DNA from: Eutreptiella sp. 'Long Island Sound 2002'
Lineage: Eukaryota > Euglenozoa > Euglenophyceae > Eutreptiales > Eutreptiaceae
Assembly (NCBI GenBank): GCA_964036045.1
Contig: OZ038400.1
Span: 9,883,976 to 9,947,975, forward strand
DNA length: 64,000 nucleotides
Direction: 5' to 3'
Made by a program: the position numbers and the translations under genes
Notes under the pieces: model-generated
Told to the model about the DNA's origin: nothing
What the model saw: the letters and a program-made list of their open reading frames with translations, nothing else
The model's database searches: none
Part shown: positions 9,733-17,407 of the stretch, piece after piece
Position numbering within the stretch: position 1 is the stretch's first letter
How the letters are laid out: each line of letters opens with the position of its first letter

Positions 9733-12700
9733 GGGGGCGTCGGTTGTGGAAGAGGGGGTGTTCTCCTCGGCCTCAACGTCGTTGACGCCCTTCTTTCTTC
9801 CCCCTTTACCTCCTCCTTTACCCTTCTTGTCCTTGTTCTGGTCATTCTGGTTGTTCTCCTTGTTCTTGTTATCCGACCTGGGGACCCAGTTCCGCTTGAT
9901 CTCCTGGATCTCCTTGGCCAACTCGGTTCCCACCGACGACATCAGCTTGGCCAGTTCGTCCTTGTCCACCTCCATTTTGGCTTCCCGGATACCCGCGGGC
10001 GCACGCTTCTTCGACCCGTGCGCCTTATAGTAAGCCTCCGTGTCGGCCTTGTGGACGGGGCATGTTCGGTGGTCATGGTTGAAGCCTTTCTTCCTCCCAT
10101 AACACACGAAACAGCCCTGCGGGTGAGCTCGTATGAACTCCGCAAAGGACAGCGGAGGGTCGCCAATGCGGCGAGGGTCCCTCTTCTCCTGCTTCCTCCA
10201 ACCCTGCTGCAGGGGCTTCCAGTTTCCCGGCTTGCTCCCCGCGCTCAGGTTCCTGGCCACGAAGGCACAGACGGCCACCTCGGCGGGCTCATCGTCGTCG
10301 TCATCGTCGACGAGAGTCTCATCGCCGCCGGCTCCCGCTGGGTCCATGGCGTCTTCCCCGCCAGGTCCCTCGCCAACGTAGTTGACGTCGCGGTCGCCGG
10401 GCCTCAACCCGCGGGTGTGGTGGAGGTTTCGGTACTCCTTGAGTACTTCCTCGCCAACCCACTCCAGGATCTCGTCGCAGCTCATCCGCGCCGGGATGGG
10501 CTGCAGACGGATGGTCTGGCCGCTCAACTCGCAATCGTCAAGGCGCCACATCGCGGTCTTCTCGCGATCGCCCGAGACGGTGATGAGAAGAGCGTTCCGC
10601 AGGGAGTGCCGTTTGACATCCCGGGCCACGTGCTTCTTCGCCCAAGCCACCACGTTCGTATGATACTCCTTGGGGAGCATCATCTTGACCGTGTGGTTGG
10701 ACTTGGCCCGCTTGGATTCCTCCTTGGTGACCCTTTTGATCCATGCTTCCGGCAGCATGGAGAGCAGGCGAGCCTGCTCGTCACCCTCGTTCCAATCCTC
10801 CACATTGCGGCGGAAGAGGGTGTATTTCCCTCGGAAGTCACGCCAGTCCCGTAGGCGGATCTCCCGTCCATCATGCTCAAGCTTGATGGACTTCCAGCGC
10901 TTGGCGGCCACCTGCGGAGCGTCCACCCGCTCCTGCTCGTTGAGCCACTTCTTGGCGTCCTTGAGGGTCTTGATTTTCCCCTCCTTGGTCGCCACGAAGT
11001 ATAGCTCGCCGAGCACTTCCGGCAGGCGGTACCTGAACCGTTTGAAGACATATCTCTCCGCATCCGCGGGAGGTTGGTCTTCAGTGACGGTCAGCCCCCA
11101 ATCGTCCAGCTTCTCCAAGAAGCGGTCGAGGTTGAGGGGGTTGCCATCGTACATGGGGGGCTTGATGTCCTTCAAGTCTTCCCACACGGCGGCGTCCGCG
11201 GCCTTAGAGACCATGAACGCCGGCCGCGAGGTCGACCGAGGTTCCCATCGGCCTCGCCCACGGACTCCCACGGCCGCCACGTCCATCTCCTCCATGGAAT
11301 CCCTGTGGCTGCGCCGCGGTTCCTCCACGTACGCTGAACCAAAATGTTCACGCCGTACTCTTTCCATGTACGCATCTTCATCACGGCGCCGGCGGCTGAG
11401 TTCAGCGGCCTCCCGTCGTACACCACGCGGCGGGCTGATGTCGAACTCCTCCAGGTCCAGGTCCAGGTCCAGGTCCTCACCTTCGCCGACATCCCACTCC
11501 ACGTCTCCTCTGGGGACCTCATCCCTGAGTCCACCATAACGTCCTCCAGCCCTGGGGATTGGCACCGGGGCTGGTGGCGGGCGTCGGGGGCGTACAGGCG
11601 TCCGCGGTGGAGCACGGCGGTTGTGGTAGTCCGCGCTGAGCCACTCATCGCGCCATTCCTCACTGCCACTGCCGGGCGGCACGCGCTCGTTGCGGCGGCC
11701 CGCGCTGTGGTGAGAGGGGGCGGAGAGAGAGGGGGCACTGGCGCTGGGGCGACTCCTGGGGGCTCCGCCGGGGGCGTGGGGTCTGCCTGGACCTGGTCCG
11801 GGTCCCCAGCCGTCGTCCGACGAGCCTGACTCCAGGGGTGGGTGGTCGCTGCCGACTCTCCCACGGGCTTCCAGCGCATCCAGCCTCTCCTGCAGGCCGC
11901 TGACGACGTTGGTCAGCGACTTGGTCTCGGCCCTGGCGATGTCCAGGTCCTTCTGCGCGCGCGCGGCGACCCCGGAGATGCGAGCCATCTCGACCTTGCC
12001 CGTGTCTACCTCGCACTCGAGGGCAAAGACCCTCCTGCGGAGGTAGACAATCCACCGCCAGGTGGTGTCCGGGCCGCCGTTCCCTGGTGGGTCGTCGGGG
12101 TCCCCAGGGGGTCCTCCAGGAGGGCCTCCGCCGGGTCCGCCCGGTCCAGGGGGTCCTCCCCCGCCCGGTGGTCCGCCTCCAGGGGGTCCACTTGGTGGGC
12201 GTCCTCCAGGGGGTCCTGATGGTCCTCCGCCAGGGGGTCCCGGTGGGTCTCCGCCGGGTCGCCTCGGTGGGTCCGAGGATGGGCGCTTCCTCGTGATGCC
12301 GAACTCCATGTCGTCATCCTCGTCCATGTCGCCCCACCTGGGCGTCTCGGTCACGGAGGACTCGGAGCTCCGGTAGGGAGGAGGGGGATCCTCATCCTCA
12401 CCTTCCATGGGGACGTCTCCGCCACCTTCGCCCGTCCAAGCCACCACTTGGCGATGTCGACGGCCTCGTTCATCCCCGTCACTGGCGGTGAAGAAGGGGC
12501 CACTGTCGTGGGGGTGCCCACCCGCTGGCCTCCGCGGCCTCTCGGGGGTCTTCCCCTTGCCCTTCCTCCGTCGACGGGCGGTGGTGCTACCGCTCCCACT
12601 GCTGCCCGTGTCCGCCTCATCCAGCTTCATCCTGGAGGAGGCGTCCCCTTCGAAAAGCCTTCGAAGGGTCTCCACTCGCGATCCTCCCGGGGGAGTCTCG

Positions 12701-14052
12701 TGGCGGAGTTTGGCCTCTGCCTCCTCCATTGCGGCGGCGGTGGCTGCGGCAGCTCGCGCTTCGGCTTCTTCCCGAGCACGAGCCGCCTCGGCTTCCCGGG
12801 CCTGCAGCAGCTGCGCCTTCTGCGCCTCCAACGCCGCCAGCTCCGCCTCCGTCTTGGCCTTCTCCTCAGCGACCTTCCGTCGCGCGGCCTCGATGGCTTC
12901 CTTCTTGGCGGCGTCCTCCTGGGCCTTAGCCGTCGCTTCGGCGTGGGCCCTTTCCTCCGCCTCCTTCTTTGCCCTCCCTTGGGCAAGCGCCTCTTCCAGC
13001 GCCTTCACCTCGGCCTCCCTGCAGGCAATGGCCTCCTGCGTCAGGCGGGCTTCCTCGTCGGCTGCCGCCAACTCACCGTTGACCCAGGCGGTCGCTGCCC
13101 CATGGGCGGCTGCGGCCGTGAGTCCGGCCGCAATGGCCGCCACGGTCTGGGCGTGGATGGCCATGCCATGCGCCCACTGCGCAGCCTCCTCCTGGGCGAT
13201 GCCGGTGGCGCCCTCCACGGCAGCGCTGTACTGCCGGGCCCGTTGCCGGGCAACCCGACGGTTGCAGGGCACCCCACAGGCGCGCTCACAGGCGCGCGCC
13301 ACGTCCCTTTCGGGAGCGACGCTGCTGCTGGAGCTGGCCTGGTCGGCCGGCATCCTCCCGCGGTGGGCGGACTCCACGTCGCTGCTGGGGCCTGCTGGGG
13401 CCTGCCGGGCCCTCAGGAGCAGCGGACGGGGCTTGGCCTGGGTCTGCTTGGCGACTTGGATGTAGTCGCCAAGGGTAGTGGAGCCGGGGTGGTGTCCACC
13501 ATTGGGCCGTTGGGGACTGGGGGCTGGGGTTCCGCCCTTGGCGCCTTGGGCGGCTTCGGCAGCCAGGGACTCCTGGTACTCCCGCCACCTCCGCTCCCGC
13601 TTCGTGTCCCCGGCGGACCTCTTCTCCGTCGCCGGAGACGCGCTGCTGCTGCCCTGCAGCCTGCGCTCGCTCCCCGGTTCGGGGAACTTCTTCTCGATCA
13701 CGTCCCACAAGGAGACGTTGATCGAGGCGCCCGACGGGTAGGCGTTGGGGTCCTCGTCCTCCTCAATCCCGTCGGGGCGCAGCCCTTCCCCGGGCCTGTC
13801 CGGCCGGGTCCACGCCCTCCAGCGCCTCTGCTGGTGGCGGTACTCGTACCCCTCCGCCCGCAGCCAGTCCTCCACGGCCTGCAGGCGGTCGGGGGCGATG
13901 TCCGTGCGGAGCTCGAAGCTCCTGGGCATGCCCCCTTCGCACTGGGGGTTGCTGTGGCGGTAATGCTGGTCCCAAACCAACCCACGCAGCAGGTGTGCTG
14001 CATGGGGGTGGGCCCGCGGCCACGTCCTACCCGCCTCCTGCCAATTCACCAT
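9730..14052 (-). CDS. gag: Gag: giant structural protein with coiled coils, capsid-like region and zinc knuckle
   Basis: The structural protein should form the particle and package RNA. The start is the first ATG of the frame, in a strong context (GCTGCCATGG); the frame is open 51 bases further upstream but holds only a GTG. About 1440 residues, far above the usual few hundred. Counted from the ATG: unknown N-terminus 1-250; Ala/Glu/Lys-rich coiled coil about 270-450; basic patch RRRRKGKGK near 493-501; collagen-like PPG-rich stretch about 595-657; second coiled coil about 666-730; an acidic DLDLDLDL run near 860; a capsid-like region about 953-1200, starting near PPMYDGNP as in Ty3/gypsy Gag; a zinc knuckle of the form C-x2-C-x8-H-x4-C (C1314, C1317, H1326, C1331; the usual form has x4 before His); and a Lys/Gly/Asn-rich tail. 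It ends at the in-frame UAG before pol. Confidence 0.88.
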   Translation of the reverse strand: MVNWQEAGRTWPRAHPHAAHLLRGLVWDQHYRHSNPQCEGGMPRSFELRTDIAPDRLQAVEDWLRAEGYEYRHQQRRWRAWTRPDRPGEGLRPDGIEEDEDPNAYPSGASINVSLWDVIEKKFPEPGSERRLQGSSSASPATEKRSAGDTKRERRWREYQESLAAEAAQGAKGGTPAPSPQRPNGGHHPGSTTLGDYIQVAKQTQAKPRPLLLRARQAPAGPSSDVESAHRGRMPADQASSSSSVAPERDVARACERACGVPCNRRVARQRARQYSAAVEGATGIAQEEAAQWAHGMAIHAQTVAAIAAGLTAAAAHGAATAWVNGELAAADEEARLTQEAIACREAEVKALEEALAQGRAKKEAEERAHAEATAKAQEDAAKKEAIEAARRKVAEEKAKTEAELAALEAQKAQLLQAREAEAARAREEAEARAAAATAAAMEEAEAKLRHETPPGGSRVETLRRLFEGDASSRMKLDEADTGSSGSGSTTARRRRKGKGKTPERPRRPAGGHPHDSGPFFTASDGDERGRRHRQVVAWTGEGGGDVPMEGEDEDPPPPYRSSESSVTETPRWGDMDEDDDMEFGITRKRPSSDPPRRPGGDPPGPPGGGPSGPPGGRPPSGPPGGGPPGGGGPPGPGGPGGGPPGGPPGDPDDPPGNGGPDTTWRWIVYLRRRVFALECEVDTGKVEMARISGVAARAQKDLDIARAETKSLTNVVSGLQERLDALEARGRVGSDHPPLESGSSDDGWGPGPGPGRPHAPGGAPRSRPSASAPSLSAPSHHSAGRRNERVPPGSGSEEWRDEWLSADYHNRRAPPRTPVRPRRPPPAPVPIPRAGGRYGGLRDEVPRGDVEWDVGEGEDLDLDLDLEEFDISPPRGVRREAAELSRRRRDEDAYMERVRREHFGSAYVEEPRRSHRDSMEEMDVAAVGVRGRGRWEPRSTSRPAFMVSKAADAAVWEDLKDIKPPMYDGNPLNLDRFLEKLDDWGLTVTEDQPPADAERYVFKRFRYRLPEVLGELYFVATKEGKIKTLKDAKKWLNEQERVDAPQVAAKRWKSIKLEHDGREIRLRDWRDFRGKYTLFRRNVEDWNEGDEQARLLSMLPEAWIKRVTKEESKRAKSNHTVKMMLPKEYHTNVVAWAKKHVARDVKRHSLRNALLITVSGDREKTAMWRLDDCELSGQTIRLQPIPARMSCDEILEWVGEEVLKEYRNLHHTRGLRPGDRDVNYVGEGPGGEDAMDPAGAGGDETLVDDDDDDEPAEVAVCAFVARNLSAGSKPGNWKPLQQGWRKQEKRDPRRIGDPPLSFAEFIRAHPQGCFVCYGRKKGFNHDHRTCPVHKADTEAYYKAHGSKKRAPAGIREAKMEVDKDELAKLMSSVGTELAKEIQEIKRNWVPRSDNKNKENNQNDQNKDKKGKGGGKGGRKKGVNDVEAEENTPSSTTDAP

Positions 14053-14356
14053 GGCAGCGGGGGCGTAGATGATCTTGAAGTCCTTGATGTGCACTCGTTC
14101 GACTCAACGAACTGGTTGTGGTTGTTGAGGAGGGTGCTGCAGCACTGGATTGGAAGTGCGGCTGGTGCTGGTCAGCCGGTGATTGTGGAGGTGGTTGACG
14201 CGGCCTTGCTGGTCGGCCGTTGGGACTCCGGGTCGGCCGATGGGGCTGATGCAGGAGTCCTGGTCTGTGCACCTCTTCCACGGGCGCTGCGCGGTCAGGA
14301 CGATGCTCTGGACGGCGCTGCGGGCTCCGTGACGAACTCGGCGCTGTCGCTGAGTG

Positions 14357-14400
14357 GCGCTGCGAGCTGCGAGCTGCGCTGCGCTGCTGCGACGCGCTGC
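14357..14400. repeat. GCTGCG-rich simple repeat in leader (element 1), contracted
   Basis: The same tract spans 84 bp in element 0 (121-204) and element 2 (53884-53967); here it spans 44 bp. The difference is a clean loss of repeat units, as expected from slippage. Confidence 0.75.
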
Positions 14401-14452
14401 TCGGGGTTGGTGGCCCCGAGTGGCACGCGAGGGCTGGGTAACCCCGCGGCGG

Positions 14453-14463
14453 TGAAACGCTTT
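14453..14463 (-). promoter_or_regulatory. Self-primer binding site of element 1
   Basis: In element sense the 11 nt directly after the LTR are AAAGCGTTTCA. The LTR itself contains TGAAACGCTTT (14584 down to 14574), a perfect 11-nt complement; pairing stops on both sides. In Tf1/sushi elements the first 11 nt of the mRNA fold back to such a site and are cut by RNase H to prime reverse transcription. The same pair exists in element 2 and at 257-267 with 378-388. Confidence 0.65.
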
Positions 14464-14573
14464 TGACGCGTTCCCGTGGGGGGCCGGCCACGGGACGCTG
14501 CGGTGGACACACGCAAGTGGGCAGGCAGGCAAAGCACTACGCTCACAAGGGCATCAATGCGTTGTCATGTGAC

Positions 14574-14584
14574 AAAGCGTTTCA
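14574..14584 (-). promoter_or_regulatory. Self-primer sequence / proposed transcription start in 5' LTR of element 1
   Basis: The minus strand reads TGAAACGCTTT, complementary to the site at 14453-14463. By analogy with Tf1 the mRNA should start at or next to 14584, giving 121 nt of R-U5 and a leader of about 530 nt before the gag ATG. No clear TATA box is seen 25-35 nt upstream. Confidence 0.5.
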
Positions 14585-16053
14585 GAATCCTTGCCACTCT
14601 GCAAAGAGGGAACGAAAGTATGTACAGCAACACATCAGGATATGTACACATGGGGTTAAGACTGGACTGGGGTAAGTGCATCACAGGACCATAGACACTC
14701 AGTCCCAACTCATATCCCAATCCCAGGTCCGACCCTCTCAGTGGCTGATGGGGGCGGGGGCTCAAACACAACCCATGCCCTGCTCAGTCCGGACCCTGAA
14801 ACCCTGCCAATGGGAGAGGTGTCCCGCCCAGCCACAGGCGAGTTCCTGGGAATCAAGGGGCTCCAAGGCCAACCGACAGTGGCTCCCTATGCTCCCTTAA
14901 TGGCAGGTCCCAACTCCTCTCTGAGCCAGAGATATGGCCCCGCCATTATCACCCAGGAGTTGGTAGCTGAAAATGGGCTGTTTCAGCCCAAACTGAAACT
15001 AACTCAAAAATTCCCAAAATTGACCCCTCGTCCGGACCCGCCAGAGGTAGGGACGAGGCAACTGACCCTATGCCCTTCGAGTACGAACTCCTTGGAGCCC
15101 TGACCCAACCTGGTTCCCTCTGAGGTCCCGGCATCAGGGCAACACGGATGAGTCAAGTGGGGTCATGATGCCAAAATCACCAAAATTGGCGTCATTCCCA
15201 CGCGTGGCTCGCTCGGCCAAGGTAAGGCCAATGGCTCACAGGGTAGGAGGCAGGACCTAGGACTTATATCTGAGTGTACAACTTGGATTTAGGTCCGGGC
15301 TCCCTGTGGGCTTAGAGAATTGGGGTCGCCAATTGACCACACGGAAGGGGGAAATTGGGGTCCCAAAATTGGGTCATTTTGGCTGCTTGAAATGAGCCAA
15401 AATTCGGTGTGCTCCCAATAGTATATCTCCACGCCGGCTTGGAGATCGGATCCGTCATTCCATACGCGATCCACTGGGAGTCCAACAGAGACTCCCATGC
15501 CCTTGGCTCTCAAAGATCTCCATGCTGCTCGGCGTGGTGACGATCCCAATTGGGTCCACAAATGCAAAAATGGCAAAATTGCCCATAATCAATTTGGCCT
15601 AGCGCCTTAACGAAGGCGGCTCCGCTTCGCCCACGTAGTGTGTGGACCATGGGGACCATTACCCATAACACCCATGTCATATATGGTCCATTGGTCCATG
15701 CGTCCGGCGTGCACGAAGGTTAGAACATGGGGCACGGCGGGCAGCAAAAGTGGAAAAATGCTCAAAATGGCCAAAAATGCGCACACTCATGGTTGGGGCA
15801 AATGAGGCACATGCCCGACTCGGACCGGAGTGTGCCATAGGTTTGGTATCAAGTCATATTTGTCCAACATATCTTTTGGGCGTCGCCCAACTCCTCCGGT
15901 ATTGGGAATGGCAGGGTCGCCAAGTGAGCCCATGATTTGGGATAGTCCCAAATCGCCAACATGGCGGCCACGGTATGCCAAGCTCAAGTGGAGTTATTCG
16001 CCGGGTCCAAGATATGTTGGGCACCGAAGTATGTACCCTCATATCATACTTGG

Positions 16054-16111
16054 GTCATGATGTCAATTGAGCGCAACGTTGAAATACACGGTCGCCACTT
16101 GACATCATGAC
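16054..16111. repeat. LTR inverted repeat, 13-bp arms (5' LTR, element 1)
   Basis: Same structure as 1858-1915, with both arms perfect. Confidence 0.8.
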
Positions 16112-16989
16112 GGGCCAAAAATGGCAAAATTGGCACAAAGACAAACCAAAGTGCCTTGAAAGGCGCATAATTATATTATAATATCTTTGGCTTGGATCGT
16201 GCAATCAACTAATCCTTCTAAACACAATGACTTGACACCAATGACCTTTGATCCCACATATGTGCTCCACTTGGGGCGCCTTGAAAAGTTACGAGCGCTG
16301 CTTCCCAAATGGGCACATGAAAATATGGAAAATTGCAAAATACACCCTTTGCTCCCAACGCATCGCTTCGGGTTCACCACACAAGCTTCCCTTCACGAAG
16401 GTTAGGCTTGCAATTGATCGTAGGGAGTATGGAGAAGGGGCTTGCACAATATGAGGTCCATTGGCGGGCTTGTCTTGGAGCAATGGACCCGCCAAATGGG
16501 CACGCAACACAACACATGGCACATACCAAATATTGCCCAAAAAGGTGGCTCCCACCACGATATGTCATGCCCCTCCAAGGGCATAACTTTGTGTCAATCG
16601 GTCATAGGAACTCAAGGAGAGTTCCTATGCAACACCAACACTTGCGCGCTACACTCGAAAGTTATCTTAACGCACGCAATGTCATGGCCAAAGAGTTATA
16701 ACGCAAACTCTACCCTATTGACCATGATCCATTACACTAGCGCGCACGTGTGGAGACGCAAGGCATATTATGCTTCCTAAATTACGTCGGGAGTATTGTG
16801 AATACATCCCACGTTTCCTTATCGTAATTCCTCGCAAGCAACACGAGATATGACCTTCACAAGTGGCCTCACGAATCAACTTTGTTTTGCCCATATCTTT
16901 AAGACAAATGGAGGGCAGGATAAAAGGGAAGTTGATTCGTGCATACGGAAGCACGTAGGTCCACTCGCAAGAGGTCAAATCAAGTGCGG

Positions 16990-17023
16990 GGATGTCGAAG
17001 TCGAAAATCCGATTTCGACATCC
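16990..17023. repeat. LTR inverted repeat, 10-bp arms (5' LTR, element 1)
   Basis: Same arms as 2794-2827. The loop reads GTCGAAAATCCGAT, which lets part of the loop pair as well (TCG with CGA). Confidence 0.8.
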
Positions 17024-17407
17024 TGAAAAATTCGGATTAAGGTTGCGAGTATTAATTATGAAAATTGCGGAAGCATCCATGCAGTTCCTGGCGACTTTGG
17101 AGCCTTCGTCGCGGATAGCGTTAAAATTTCCATTAATTACAGTTAAACTGGCGGTTACGGTAAAGTCGCGAACCAACCGCCAGCAGTCAAAATAGTGAGT
17201 ATCAGAACGGAAGCGTAAAAATTGACGGAAACATTATGAAAATAAAACCCTGTTGATTCCTGATATTCTGATACACAAATCTCCGCTGGCGGTGCATCGG
17301 TTGCCGATGCGGGGCTTCACGGCACGGAACACGCCGTGCATGGGGTTAGTGGACCGGAGACCGGTTGTATGCCGTAACCTGGCCATGGGGTTCTGGGTAC
17401 CGCTTCA

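Larger units (their letters stand above)
14053..14463 (-). other. 5' leader of element 1
   Basis: A 411-bp untranslated stretch lies between the 5' LTR and the gag ATG. It starts with the primer binding site and holds a short GCTGCG-rich repeat (14357-14400), 40 bp shorter than in the other two copies. An in-frame TGA at 14106-14104 closes the gag frame upstream. No TGG-initiated tRNA-type primer site is present next to the LTR. Confidence 0.8.
268..17407 (-). mobile_element. Element 1: chromovirus (Ty3/gypsy) LTR retrotransposon, coding regions open
   Basis: The element is 17,140 bp, oriented right to left. In order: 5' LTR 14464-17407, 11-nt primer binding site 14453-14463, leader, gag, in-frame UAG, pol, 3' untranslated region, polypurine tract 3212-3222, 3' LTR 268-3211. 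Both LTRs are 2944 bp, begin TG and end CA, and I spotted about 20 mismatches between them (under 1%), so it looks young. Gag and pol are uninterrupted except for the probable readthrough stop, although one conserved reverse transcriptase tyrosine is cysteine. On the right it abuts satellite within the motif CCCCCCTCCGG. On the left it shares its LTR with element 0, so no second flank or target duplication is visible. Confidence 0.93.
14464..17407 (-). repeat. 5' LTR of element 1
   Basis: It is 2944 bp, equal in length to the LTR at 268-3211 and under 1% different by eye. It should carry the promoter for element 1. The right edge CGCTTCA is followed directly by satellite (CTCCGGTCGC), which fixes the element end. 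Confidence 0.95.

Noticed and set aside
14092-14094. GTG at 14094 as the gag start
   Set aside because: The ATG at 14052 in a strong context is 14 codons downstream and is conserved in element 2 at 53579.
14430-14463. tRNA primer binding site next to the 5' LTR
   Set aside because: No TGG-initiated sequence follows the LTR in any copy; the 11-nt self-complement fits better.
12448-14466. Long plus-strand frames opposite gag and pol (up to 672 codons)
   Set aside because: They are shadows of the GC-rich, codon-biased minus-strand genes; their sequences are low complexity mirrors of the sense proteins.
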